From the NCBI GenBank assembly GCA_019671005.1, contig CM033726.1, positions 4,595,213 through 4,659,212 on the forward strand: a stretch of DNA of 64,000 nt. Reading direction: 5' to 3'. This document shows, in pieces, positions 1-11,479 of the stretch; position 1 is the first letter of the stretch; every line of letters starts with the position of its first letter. Source of the DNA: Hibiscus mutabilis (taxonomy: Eukaryota > Streptophyta > Magnoliopsida > Malvales > Malvaceae). The position numbers were made by a program, and so were the translations under genes. Below the pieces are notes generated by a model. That model had not been told where the DNA came from and did no database searches. It saw only the letters and a program-made list of their open reading frames with translations.

Positions 1-824
1 TTGTCTTCTTTGTTGCAAGTTGCATCCCGCTTTTTCAGATCCGAATCGAAATGACCATTTTTTTGCTTGTTATCTTGGGCATGTTTCAATATCGCGTGGT
101 GGCGGTGAGGACACTCGCCGGTGGCGGAGACGTTCTCGGCCGTTAGATCAGATCCGATCTAACGGTCGAGATGGCTTGAAGAATGATCGGCCCTGGATGA
201 AGCCTCGATTCGATGAGACGGCTCCGATCTTGCCACGTGGAGCACCGCATCGAGGAGTCGTAACGCGTGGATCTTACGCGCGTGGGATAATAAAGCGCCC
301 GCGCGTGGACCACACGCGCGCGTGGCACTCGACCGTCCATACGTGTGGAGTACGCTACCTGGCGGATATTTTTAACCTTCATTGCATCGTGGCCGTTGGA
401 TCAGATCTTGATCCAACGGTCCATAGTTACCTGCACATTGTAATTAGATAGAATTCAGATTTGGGCCAAACGGGCTTTGTAATTGGATTTTTGTAATTGG
501 ACTCGGACTTTTTACTTGGGTTTAATATATATATTTAATTTTATATTTAGTCAGCCAATAATAATTATAATAATTGTACATGTACATACGAAAATAAATA
601 CTTTATATTATACGATCATTAATTAATAATATTCTAGTATACGACGTATAATCATATGTATAATTAACATGACATCTGCATATGCTTATACCTTAGATAC
701 ATACGTGACATACATACGCCCCTAATACGTATACGTAGCTTATACATGCACACATCACCTTATATTAGTAACATTCATATATATGCAATATTAACATATT
801 TATAAGTGAAAATGAGTGATTACA
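1..824 (-). repeat. 3' LTR of element 1 (partial)
   Basis: Matches 9504-10324 with scattered substitutions and short indels, for example GATCAGATCC in the palindrome at 140-165 against GATCGATCC in the other copy. It ends at the TGTA/TACA edge at 824, next to the polypurine tract. The rest of this LTR lies to the left of the window. The open frames seen here on either strand are chance frames through LTR sequence. Confidence 0.88.
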
Positions 825-841
825 GTTGCCCCTCTTTGCTT
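825..841 (-). other. Polypurine tract of element 1
   Basis: On the minus strand the bases read CAAGCAAAGAGGGGCAAC directly before TGTAATCACT, the start of the 3' LTR. The GAGGGG core matches the tract of element 2 (AAGAGGGGTAGC before TGTAATAACC), which supports the same lineage. Confidence 0.75.
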
Positions 842-1317
842 GTTCTCATGGAATGGGAAACAAAGCAAAGATTCATAAGCACTCATTTTTATCAGACTTC
901 CTGCTTGTAGCCTTTGAAAACGAATTCTTTTGGACATTTCCGCTCTTCCTTGGCTGAATCTTCAGGCTCGTAAGTTCTTCCTATATAGAGCTTCGTCACC
1001 TTCCGATCTTGGAGCTACTGTGCTCTTTTCGACATAGAACCCTTCGCTCTGACATCCCGAATTATGAGTCATTCTTTTCACTTTGAGACAATAAAGCTTG
1101 GAGTCCTTCCTATATAGAACTCTTTGTTTTCAACGCTGGTTTCTCCTATATAAAACCTTTTGCACCACTGTGGATTTTTTTGACCGGGAGTTCTTTTTGA
1201 GATTTTAGATTTAGGTTCTCTCTCTATGGGACCCTCCACTAGGGCTTGAAAATGCAGGTTTTTTTTTTTTTTTTTACAAGGCTGTTGCCTTTTTTGGACC
1301 TACGCTACTAAGATTGC

Positions 1318-2410
1318 CGCATCATGCCCAAGGACTTACCGATGACCCCCAAGGATTTAATATTTGGATCCGACGCCGACATGGCTGTTGTTTTATGAGG
1401 AATTACGCCGATATGCTGCCACATCATGCCCGAAGGACTTATTCACGACCAAGGATTTAACATCATGCTCGAAAGACTTATCGATGACCAAGGATTTAAC
1501 ATCGTGCCCGGCGACTTACCGATGACCCAAGGATTTAATATCCGGATCGACGACGCCGACATGGCTGTTGTTTTATGAGGAATTACGCTGATATGCTCGC
1601 CACATCATGCCCGAAGGACTTATTGACGACCAAGGATTTAACATCATGCTCGAAAGACTAATCGATGACCCAAGGATTTAACATCGTGCCCGAAGGACTT
1701 ACCGATGACCGAAGGATTTAATATCTCGGATCGACGCCGACATGGCTGTTGTTTTGAGAGGACTCACGACGATATGATGCCACATCATGCCCGAAGGACT
1801 TACCGATGACCCGGCGATTTAATATTTGGATCCGACGACGACATGGCTGTTGTTTTATGAGGACTCACGCCGATATATCGCCGCATCATGCCCCAAAGGA
1901 CTTACCGACGACGACCGAAGGATTTAACACCATGCTCGAAAGACTTACCGATGACCCGAATGATTTAACATCGTGCCCGGCGACTTACCGGATGACCAAG
2001 GATTTAATATTTGATCCGACGCCGACATGGTTGTTTTATGAGGACTCACGCCGATATCTTTCGCCGCATCATGCCCGAAGGACTTACCGATGACCCAAGG
2101 ATTTAACACCATGCTCGAAAGACTTACCGATGACCAAGGATTTAACATCGCGCCCGAAGGACTTACCGATGACCAAGGATTTAATATATTTGGATCTAAC
2201 GCCGACATGGTTGTTTTATGAGGACTCACGCCGATATCTTCGCCACATCATGCCCGAAGGACTTACCGATGACCCCAAGGATTTAACACCATGCTCGAAA
2301 AAGACTTATCGATGACCCGAAGGATTTAACATCGTGCCCGGAAGGACTTACCGATGACCCCAAGGATTTAATATCTGGATTTGACGCCGACATGGTTGTT
2401 GTTTTTTGGA
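1318..2410. repeat. Tandem array of ~180-bp units inside element 1
   Basis: The phrase GACATGGCTGTTGTTTT (or a one-base variant) recurs near 1379, 1559, 1740, 1841, 2025, 2205 and 2390, giving a unit of about 180 bp with one short ~101-bp copy. Each unit is itself built from ~38-bp blocks with the core CCGAAGGACTTACCGATGA followed by CCAAGGATTTAA. The array lies between the gag remnant and the polypurine tract, i.e. in the 3' untranslated part of the element. Several open frames through it exist only because of its repetitive composition. Confidence 0.9.
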
Positions 2411-4207
2411 CTTTGATAAATTCTTCGATAATTCTTCAAATACTGTTTAGGAACAAGCAAAATTGACATGCCCCTATCTATATGATGCATGCAATGTTAT
2501 GATTTCTTTTTTTTCGTTTCTCTTTTTCTTTGTTAATCTTATGTCCCGAAAAGTTATTCTTCCGATTTTATCTATTTCTTTTTCCTTGCTCAATTTTGAT
2601 CTTCATTTTCACAAATTTTGCTCAATGGGCATCCGCTTCTTGTTCATTTGCACGATCATCCGCCTTTCTTCTTCGGATTTTACCGCTTCAATCGACAAAC
2701 ATTATATCATGTGTGTGCAGAGATTCTTACTATTCTTTCTGTTCTGTATTGCCCCATTCGATCGTACTCGGCTATCTTCAAGTTCTTTTGACCCAATATT
2801 CTGTGTATTTGTTAACTTCGTCATCAGGGTGGGCGAAATGCTTCTTAACCTCAATCTTCTTGTTGTCTCTTGACGGACGCCATTCCTCGATTTCTGTGCT
2901 TTAATTCTTTGGAGACTCACTGTTTAACCGTCCCCTCACTTTGTAAGCTCATTCTTGTCCTGTTTCGTCCTTCATTTTCTTGAACCAAATAAGGCATTGT
3001 GGCTGGAATTCGCTTCTTGTTCTTGAGCTGTCTGACACTTATACCTCTGTTATGCATTGTGAGGTCTTTTTACGGTTGGGGCTTCAATAGTATCCACCTC
3101 CTTGTGTTCGGATCTTACCCCCAAGTAATACATGGAAATTTTTGTTGCTTTAACTTGTCAATTTGCTGGTTGGTGTTCCATCAAGGGTATCATTCGGATT
3201 AACATACAAGATTTTGAAAACACAAAGATAGAGCTATGGATATCATGTGCAAGAGTGGCTTAGATTCAACCACTTGATAATTCAAAGATGTGAGGTCTTC
3301 CCGGTGACTCGGTTCATCCTTATGATTACAGCGTTGTTGCAGAGCACTACTCTTTCTCAATTCTCATTATCTACTCGCCCCAAAAGGGTAGGCTTGTATA
3401 ACCACTTGAGCGCAGAAATATTACTCTAGAAATAAAGTTATGGGTGGTGCGAGTCTTAATTTTTTTCATGGTATCGCCAATTTTCTTTTTTCCTCCTTTT
3501 TTTTATTATTATTTTTATTTTTTATTCATTATTTGAGGAAATCAATTCGTCACAGTCCTTTGTCTTGAGGACAACGATGGAGCAAACAACACCGCCCCAA
3601 GTTACTCTAAGATAGTCACGATTTGAAAATATTACCATCACTCATGAAGCTAAGGTTTCTTGAATTGAGTGATATACCACCACCCTATCGCTCAATGAGT
3701 GCCTCAAAATTTCCATACTCTTATCCGAACAAGCCTATTACTGTGTTTGAACATAGGAGTACTTTTTATTATTATTTTTCATTTTCATTTCTTTTTTTTT
3801 CTTTCTTTTTCTTTTTCTTTTCCTTTTGTTTTGTTTCTCCTCTACTACCTAGAAGATTATGCCTAGAGTTTCAATTTCAAGCAACTCTACATGGTTGACA
3901 TTTAGAGCTTTTTTTATCCTTGAATATCATCGAAAGAGTAATAATCTCGCTTTGCTGACCAGAGTCCGGTGGGGAAGATCACACATCATCGTTACCACGA
4001 CAACTATCTAATATCACATCTTCCAATTGATATCTAGTGCCCTACAATGACGAGAAGATATCTATATGCTTTCAAAAACATTATATGTTTAAGCGAAATG
4101 TGTCCTTTTATTGAAATAAAAACCAACAAACATGCCCTATCACAAAAGATCTTTGCCACATGGGGACCTTATAGAGTTGATTCCTTGTATTACTTTAGGA
4201 AGGTATT

Positions 4208-5170
4208 TTAATGTAGAGACATTTCTGGCTTCTTCAGCACTATGTAGATTTGCGTCTTATCCGTGGTCTTCCACTGCTTGATCAGTTCTTGTGTCAGGGT
4301 TCCATCATTGACCAGCTTCTTGATTTCCTCTAGTAAAGGTCTACATTTTCTGGTGGGATGTCCCGATGCCCCCATATGGAATTCACATGTGCTACTCGAG
4401 TCAAAGCTATGGGCATACAGATCAGGTGCACTCTTCATCGGCCTAGGAACAAGATAGTGACCTACTACCAGATGAGGCCAAATGTCCGAGATAGATGTTC
4501 CAAACACTTCCAAATTTGCGCTTGTCCGAGGGATTTTCCTTGATGACCCCGATTTGTCGGTCTGTCTCTTTTCTTTTTTACGGCCACGCGAACCCCGGAG
4601 ATGACATTCATTTACGTCTCCATCCTTATCTATCTTATCTTCGATTCGGTCCTAGACTTAGACCCCAATTTTCCTTCTTTGATTGCAGTATTCTATTCTT
4701 TCTCCAATCGTCATGAAATCTTGAATTTGTTTTCGATTTTTCCAACATCATATCGAAGAAGGGAGAGGGAAGCATTGCATGAAATAGGAGTCAACTCTTC
4801 TTCCGCTTATAGGGTTGGACTTGGGTCGCTGACATCGCCACCTTAATGCATATTCCTTGAAGCTTTTTACTTGGTCTCATTTTCTCATTCTCAAGAAGCG
4901 TCGATTGTGGTGCTAAATCTAAAGCATATTTGTATTGATCCAAGAAGGCATTAGCGAGGTCACCCCAAGACCTAACTTGGTTTTGCTCAAACGGTTATAC
5001 CACATCGCTGCTGGTCCCTGTCAGCTATCATGGAAATGGTGGATCAACAATTCTTCGTTCTTCATGTATCCTTCCATTTTTCTACAAAACATGGTTAAGT
5101 GAATCTTCGGGCAGCTGGTTCCGTCATACATCGCAAGCAAATACGGGAACTTTGAAACGGAGGAATGACC
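4208..5170 (-). pseudogene. Decayed gag: retrotransposon-gag domain and zinc knuckle (element 1)
   Basis: On the minus strand, near 5000-4850, the translation reads SWGDLANAFLDQYKYALDLA, the hallmark stretch of the plant Ty3/gypsy gag domain (Pfam retrotransposon gag family). It is followed after a frame change by a counterpart of the usual AQVQP segment near 4800. Further downstream (about 4400-4350) lies a zinc-knuckle-like CEFHMGASGHPTRKC with C, H, G-H and C in the right order but irregular spacing. Stops and frame changes separate the blocks, so no intact protein is made. A homologous zinc-knuckle region exists on the plus strand in element 3 (about 29090-29290). Confidence 0.8.
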
Positions 5171-5519
5171 AAATCGGGACTAGGCAGAGTTCCTTGTGTA
5201 TTGAAAGCATTTATCTTCTCTTTCTTCTTAAGCTCTTTTTCGATTTTTCCTTCTAATCGATCAAGCCTCGAATCTTCAATTGTTCCATTTTTCGATTAGT
5301 TCGCCATCGAACCCCATGTATTAAATGGTGAAGTGTCATGCGATGATAAAATAATGCAAAAATGTTATGCAAATGCAATGCATGAATGCAATAAAACATT
5401 GATTCCGCAAGTGATTTGTCCTTATAGAACATCTTTCATTCGACCAAAAGGTTTCATTACATCCGTATTAGGGTTTTACGAGATATCGGTGAGCCCCTGG
5501 TACCTAATGTCTTGACCTC

Positions 5520-6500
5520 ATTCAATAGTCCCGCCGTTTTCCTTCGCGGTCCAATGCCGGATCCATATTTCGCTTATTGGTGCCGCCAGATCGGCTAAAT
5601 CGCTATCCGTTGAGCGACTTGTTGGGCTTGATTCGTAACCATCTTCATGTCCCGGTCTTTCTCCCGTATTGTTTGCTCAGCCTTTTGTAGCTTAACGGTC
5701 ATTGCCCCAAAGACGGATCTCACGGGTGCGTAAAGCAATCTCGAGCCTCACTATCTGTTCTTTGAGTATGCGTTTTCCATTTGGAAGGCTTGTGATTCAT
5801 TCCTTTCCGGTGCAGACTTGATTTGTGGATATCTTCCATGGCGATCGCTTTCCAACTCATTTTGATAAAGTCGCGTTGGCTTTCTTCCGCCTTCTTTGAT
5901 AATGATCCGACTTTATTCTTACTATTCTTGCATTTCGCTTCCGGCGTGCTCAACCGTTCTTTAGCTGAATCATACCATTGACCCACTCATCCGCGGTGTC
6001 ACCTGCATCAAACTCTTAAATTCAAAGTGCAACTTCGATACTGCCTTGCACATTCTTTGATTTCATGCTAAGATTGTGCCTCTCATGCTCGAGCTGGTCG
6101 CGCTTTGTGTGCGAATTCATCTTCGAGACACTTTTATTCTTGGTTCCTAACTTTATCCCGCTTAAGTGACCTACTCGTGTTATCCGAACCTTGGGCTGGG
6201 TATTGATTGACCTTCCTTTGACTTTTGCCTCGGCAATCTACCGGTCGGGTCAAGAATCGGGTTGTCCGTCGTCAAAATCCAAGATTCCCATTCGATAAGA
6301 TCTCGAACTTGTCCTTCGTGGCCCTACAATTTTCGGGGTGTGATGACTCGAATCGCCTATGTGTGGTAGCCGCACCGACACGCATCGTTGTAATCTTTCG
6401 GATAAGGAGGTTTTCTTGGCACAGACTTCATTGGTATGATAAAGTTCCTTTCGACAAGCAATGGAAGTAACTCGGTATATCTCATGGGTATAGGATAATG
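5520..6500 (-). pseudogene. Probable gag N-terminal region, charged and coiled-coil-like (element 1)
   Basis: The minus strand between about 6500 and 5520 gives several short frames rich in K, E, Q and R, for example the 88-residue frame at 5986-5720 and a frame near 5700 reading EQTIREKDRDMKMVTNQAQQ. Such lysine/glutamate-rich, heptad-like sequence upstream of the gag domain is usual in Tat-lineage gag proteins. Frame changes are frequent. The assignment rests on composition and position; I see no recognisable domain. Confidence 0.45.
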
Positions 6501-7570
6501 TCTTTTGATGTCATTAGATTCTCGAACTTCCCTGGTTTTGCCTCTGTTCCTCGGGTATCTTCCCGGATATGCTATTTGTCCGCTTCTTGAGATTGATCAC
6601 GAAGGGATTCGATTTGTCATATTTAACGGTGTTATCTATTTTGGCATTCGACCATTCATTTCGCATTCTCGCTCCCGATCAAATCTTTTCGAATTCGACA
6701 TGCCGCTTGCCTTTCATCATGGTATTCATCCGTCCATCATCTCGACATCCGCTTTTAGTTCTTGTATTTGTTTATCACTAGGATTTGACATCGCCATCAA
6801 CTGTTCGGTGTCCTTGAATGGTTCTTCTTCTACTGTCTCCCGGCCTAGTCTCGAGATGAAGTTTTGGAATTGGACCCCCTTCCTTCAGGTCAAAGAACCT
6901 TTGGTCCATCATGAACAATCTTCTATTAAAAGAGAAATCACTCGGGAATCAATGCCCCACTGTAATGTGAATGCAATGGTATGCAAAAACCAAGCAAAAG
7001 AACACAAGTCAGGATCGGATAAAATTGATAAAATATAAAATAAATGACAAAATTAAACAGAATAAAACACACAAAACAACCCTATTTATCCCGTCTAGAA
7101 CCTAAGGTTATCCGCATGGCTCTAAATGGGTAGGTTTCTATGTATTCTCTACATGCAGTCTTGTTTCTAGGAGGTACCCGAATTGTCCTTGTTGTCCCCT
7201 ACTAAGGGTAGCAAGGCCCCCGATCATCACCCATTATAGGCTCCTTTCAACCGGGTTCAATCTGGGGACCCATTCGCTTATGCCCGCATTTAAGGAACGA
7301 TATTCTTACGAAAGCATAAGGTACTCGAGCCCCGAAGGTACTTGCTAGGCCCATACGGGAGAACGATATCTCCACGAAAGCATTAGCGTTTTCCCCCCAC
7401 TTAAAGAGACGGGTTTATATGCCATATTTTAAATACGTTAAAATAAACGCGCAATTATGACCGAATATTAATTTAATAATCACTTTAATCCGGAACTTCC
7501 AATATTAGTAAAGCGGTGATTATTTGAAAAAGCTTGACTCTCATTTTTTTTTTCAAAAACAAAAAAATTT

Positions 7571-7586
7571 CCCAAATGAGTCGCCA
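7571..7586 (-). other. Primer-binding site of element 1
   Basis: Minus strand TGGCGACTCATTTGGG, two bases inside the 5' LTR. The TGGCGACTC start matches the site used by Tat/Ogre-type elements (a tRNA 3' end ending in ..GAGTCGCCA). The last bases differ from the element 2 version (CCGCTGGGGAC). Confidence 0.65.
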
Positions 7587-7588
7587 TC

Positions 7589-10324
7589 GTAGATGTCTTT
7601 TTAGCGAATGTCTCGCTAAATAAAAGCGATTGTGTTTTCGAAGGATTTTTGAAAGGTGTTTGTGATTTTTTGGCGTTTGGATATAAAATATTTATTCCGT
7701 GGGGTTTACAAAAATCTTATAAAAATGGAGTCGCCACCGCCACTTAGGTAGGCCGGACACCACAAAACCGAGATTCAAAAAGACAGTGGTTCGGGAGTCG
7801 ATTTACGGATGGGGAAGGATTAGCACCCCACACCGCCCAAAAAATTGGTACTTTAATAATTACCGCTTTATTAATATTGATTTTCCGGATTAAAGTGACG
7901 ATTATTTTAAATTTCGATCATAATTGCGAATATATTTTAAGGGTCCTGTTATCCGAGAATAAACGCCAACCACTATCACTACGCTTGATATCGCCCCGTT
8001 TACGCTCGGATAAAAGGACACCGTGATTAACAATTTATATCTCGATATGCAATCTTAATGGCAAAAACACAAAACATGACAAATCATTTAAATATAATAA
8101 ATATTGACATACGTAACATTAATTTATCATGAATGATATTTTAGACTAAAGCATGTATATATATACATATTACTCTAAATAATAGATAAAAATAACTATC
8201 ATATGTCAAAATAATAAGGCAGAATAAATGCACATATATACAAACAAGTATTTCAAAAAGACATGCATACTGATAATAAAACATATTTCAACATATACGG
8301 ATTCACATATCGTATATAAAGGGTAAATTTACTAACATGCGGTCCTAAAATAAGAAAGCATACACATATATAAAAATACTAAATATGCCATGTAATGAAT
8401 TAACTAAAACATAACATGCTTGGTACGGATAATGGATATAAAAAAACATAAATATTATATTTAACACATACATAAAGCATAAAACGAGTCCTATGGTGAG
8501 GCATAAAATAAAATAATATCAACATATACGATTATAATTCGAACAATAATATTTACAAAGAAAATTGGACTGAAATGAAAGGAAAATGAAAATCAGCAAG
8601 TGTAAATTGAAGAGCAATAATATGTAATTTAGGGACGAAATTAAAAAACAAATAAAACCTACAAAGACCAGGGTTGTAATTAGACCAAGGGGCAGACCCA
8701 AAGTGAAAAATTCAAAAACGCGGGATGGTTAAGGGCGTAATTTTACCATTCAGAAACTGATTCGGTGTAATTTAGGGACTAAATTGTGACTTTTTGAAAA
8801 CTCAGGGGGACTGGGACTGTGATTATACCATGCGGCAAGACAAAAATGAAAATATTGAAAACGCGGTGGGATTAAGTGTGTAATTTACCCATTTAGCAAA
8901 ATAAAAACAACTATAAAAGCCCCCTTTTAAGGCCGAAATCAAATTTTGCCATTTTGTTTCATTTTCTGGTTTTTCAGAATTTTTCATTCTTCGTTTTCTC
9001 TCGTCCATTCTTATAATACCCAGAATCCGGCGGTCGGCCGCCGTGTTCTCCGCCGCCGGCCGCCGCTAACCGGCGCCGGTGGACTCCCAAAATACACCAA
9101 AACCTTCCTCTTGTCGCCCTCAACATGAATCCATGGTTGGATTCAGAGGATACCCTTTTATTTACCCTAGATCTAGGAAATACGAACCAAAAAAAAAGTT
9201 TTAAAACCTAAGACAAAAACTACCGTGGCCCTCCCTTCCTTTGATTCACCATCTCGACTTGGGAAAGCCAAAAGGCTTGTCACCGAGGAAGGAGACCCTG
9301 AACGGCGACGGTAAAACTTTTCTTCTTTTTTTTTTTTTTTTTTTTGTATATGCATGTAAAGAAAATAAGTAAGGAAAAAGTACCACTGGACTTGCTTTGC
9401 CTTTTTTTTGTATTTCTGAAAAACTTGTTACAAAAGACTCCGTTTCTTGTTCTTACTGCCCTCCTCCTCTTTTTGTTACAAGATTTCTATATCATATATA
9501 TCATTGTCTTCTTTGTTGCAAGTTGCATCCCGCTTTTTCAGATCCGAATCGAATCGACCATTTTTTTGCTTGTTATCTTGGGCATGTTCTCAATATCGGC
9601 GCGGTGGCGGTGAGGACACTCGCCGGTGGGACAGACGTTTTCGGCCGTTAGATCGATCCGATCTAACGGCCGAGATGGCTTGAAGAATGATCGGCCCGAT
9701 GAAGCCTCGATTCGATGAGACGGCTCCAGATCTTGCCACGTGGAGCACCGCAATGAGGAGTCGTAACGCGTGGATCTTACGCGCGTGAGATAATAAAGCG
9801 CCCGCGCGTGGGGGCCACGCGCGCGCGTGGCACTCGACCGTCCATACGCGCGAGTACGCTACCGCAGATATTTTTAACCTTCATTTGATCGTGGCCGTTG
9901 GATCGATCTTGATCCAACGGTCCATAGTTACCGCACATTGTAATTAGATAGGATTTGATTTGGGCCAAACGGGCTTTGTAATTGGATTTTTGTAATTGGA
10001 CTCGGACTTTTTACTTGGGTTTAATATATATATTTAATTTTATATTTAGTCAGCCTAATAATTATAATAATTGTACATGTACATACGAAAATAAATACTT
10101 TATATTATACGATCATTAATTAATAATATTCTAGTATACGACGTATAATCATATGTATAATTAACATGACATCCGCATATGCTTATACCTTAGATACATA
10201 CGTGACATACATACATACGCCTAATATGATATACGTAGCTTATACATGCACACATCACCTTATATTAGTAACATTCATATATATGCAATATTAACATATT
10301 TATAAGTGAAAATGAGTGATTACA
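7589..10324 (-). repeat. 5' LTR of element 1
   Basis: About 2.7 kb. The outer edge reads TGTAATCACT on the minus strand at 10324. The inner edge (near 7589) lies two bases from the primer-binding site. The stretch 7600-8050 matches, on the minus strand, the last ~400 bases of the LTRs of element 2, so the U5 end is shared between families. The LTR contains two near-perfect palindromes (9642-9672 and 9895-9920) and a GC-rich block (9020-9080). The exact inner boundary is uncertain by a few bases, because the expected terminal CA is not clean. Confidence 0.82.
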
Positions 10325-10332
10325 CTATGGAG

Positions 10333-10450
10333 TTAACGAGAAATTATTACATGGTCCTGGCTCACTACGTCATCCATGGTCTCATAATGATATGTAAAAA
10401 AAAGTAAAGATTCACTTTAAAAAATAAAATAAAAAATTATTATTAGATAA
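10333..10450. mobile_element. Truncated MITE, same family as the one at 61905-62085
   Basis: About 110 bp align to the reverse complement of 61905-62085, including the TIR core CCTGGCTCACTACGTCATCC, the AAGATTCACTT middle and ATTATTATTAGAT. The far terminal repeat is missing. The left end sits only a few bases from the outer edge of element 1, so the retrotransposon landed beside it. No gene is visible from here to the MIR319 locus. Confidence 0.6.
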
Positions 10451-10959
10451 GACAATAGCTAACGGAGAGTTTTTCAAAGTTAACACTACTTCACCCCGAA
10501 TATGCTGCTGGCTCAGTTTTCAAACGAGCCAGGGGAATCTTGTGGCTTTAATTGGCAATTCACTCACAAACACAAGAAGCAAAAATATTATTTGTATTGG
10601 CTCCACATATTGCAAGAATACAACGTCAAATTGTATTTCATAATACATGGGTTCACTCTTGCACATGAACAGACGGAAAACTTCGGTCCATCCCTTGCTC
10701 GTATATATCGATTCACTTGATTTAGTAAAAAAAAAAAAGCAGCAAAATAGGAGTACGACTTTTCAGTCTTAAATTGACGATCATCGGGAAAATAAGCTAT
10801 CTCCAAGCGGATGAAAGTGCCATGAACGATCTCTTCTTCGGCTCTAGCAATCTTCATTTACTGATAATCCTTTTTCTGCAACGATCTGCAGCAAAAATGC
10901 AAGAACAGTAGGGTTAATTGACATGTGGTAACTTAAGTAGATGTCGTTAGAAGTTTAAT

Positions 10960-11160
10960 ACTAAGAGGGAGCTCCCTTCAGTCCAAGACGCGACAGATAG
11001 AACTAAACGCAGCTCCTGCATCGTTGGATCACAAACACATCACCACCACCATCATCATCACCATAGTCACTGATCGATGAGCTTTCGAACCAACGAGTCA
11101 GCAGCCAAGTATTAGTCCTCTCAACCGTCTCGGACTGAACTGAAGAGAGCTCCTTCATTT
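10960..11160 (-). ncRNA. MIR319: MIR319 precursor (primary microRNA hairpin)
   Basis: On the minus strand, 10986-10966 reads TTGGACTGAAGGGAGCTCCC followed by T, the mature miR319 sequence. The opposite arm (about 11154-11133) reads AGGAGCTCTCTTCAGTTCAG and pairs with it along nearly the whole length, with one bulged base and G:U wobbles. Above this duplex a second long paired region is visible: AGGACTAATAC.. and GCTGCTGA.TCGTTGG on the 5' arm against the reverse complement of 10990-11032. The mature strand is on the 3' arm, as is usual for the miR159/miR319 family, whose precursors are long and processed from loop to base. Established targets of miR319 are TCP transcription factors (leaf shape, growth) and some MYBs. 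The short open frames on this strand (11003-11194 and 10588-10857) are not genes but read through the hairpin and its flank. Confidence 0.93.
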
Positions 11161-11432
11161 GCAACAAAATCTTGACACTCAATATTACCAACACTGCATA
11201 GTATATATATAGAGAATGAAACTTGTGAAAGAGAAATTAATTAAGAAAAGTGAGACAAATAAAGTAAAAAACAAAAACAAAAGATTAATTGATTCGCAAA
11301 AGCCAAGTCTTAGGGTTCTATTGTATGGGAAGCTTTATAGGAGAGGGAGGGAATGGACTGCCTAGCTAGGTTTCAATTATATATGCGACTATCGCCATGC
11401 AAAGACAAGCAACTATCAATGAGGGCCTGAAG

Positions 11433-11450
11433 CAACCCTTTTATAGTAGG
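11433..11450 (-). promoter_or_regulatory. Candidate TATA box for MIR319
   Basis: The minus strand reads CTACTATAAAAGGG at about 11450-11436, some 280 bases before the hairpin, followed by a C/T-rich leader. A second TATA-like run, TATATATA, lies at 11202-11211, much closer to the hairpin. Either could set the transcript start; the upstream one better resembles a consensus plant TATA box. Confidence 0.45.
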
Positions 11451-11479
11451 AGAGAAAGGGGAAAATAACAGTAACAGTG

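Larger units (their letters stand above)
1..10324 (-). mobile_element. Element 1: Tat-like Ty3/gypsy LTR retrotransposon, non-autonomous, left LTR cut by window edge
   Basis: Positions 1-824 repeat almost exactly at 9504-10324 in the same direction, so they are the two LTRs. The gag remnants, primer site and polypurine tract all lie on the minus strand, so 5' is to the right. On the minus strand each LTR begins TGTAATCACT (at 824 and at 10324). The right LTR runs to about 7589, where a priming site follows (7571-7586, minus strand TGGCGACTCATTTGGG). The polypurine tract AAGCAAAGAGGGGCAAC lies at 825-841, directly against the left LTR. The internal region (825-7588) holds only a broken gag and tandem repeats. 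I see no reverse transcriptase, integrase or YxDD-like motif, so the element would depend on others to move. The target duplication cannot be checked because the left end is outside the window. Confidence 0.88.

Noticed and set aside
20..451. 143-codon frame on the plus strand (and 79-codon frame on the minus strand)
   Set aside because: Lies wholly within the LTR of element 1. The other LTR copy does not keep it open, and it shows no domain.
2463..2904. Overlapping plus-strand frames of 136 and 124 codons, F/L/S-rich
   Set aside because: Frames through T-rich retrotransposon DNA on the strand opposite to the element; composition explains the length.
6505..7038. 177-codon plus-strand frame
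   Set aside because: Antisense to the gag/leader part of element 1, with no recognisable domain. Low stop density there reflects the opposite strand.
10588..10857. 89-codon minus-strand frame just downstream of the MIR319 hairpin
   Set aside because: Looks protein-like at its start, but is followed by low-complexity sequence and lies in the pri-miR319 tail region; no family recognised.
11003..11194. 63-codon minus-strand frame
   Set aside because: Reads through the miR319 hairpin; the DNA is constrained by RNA pairing and not by coding.
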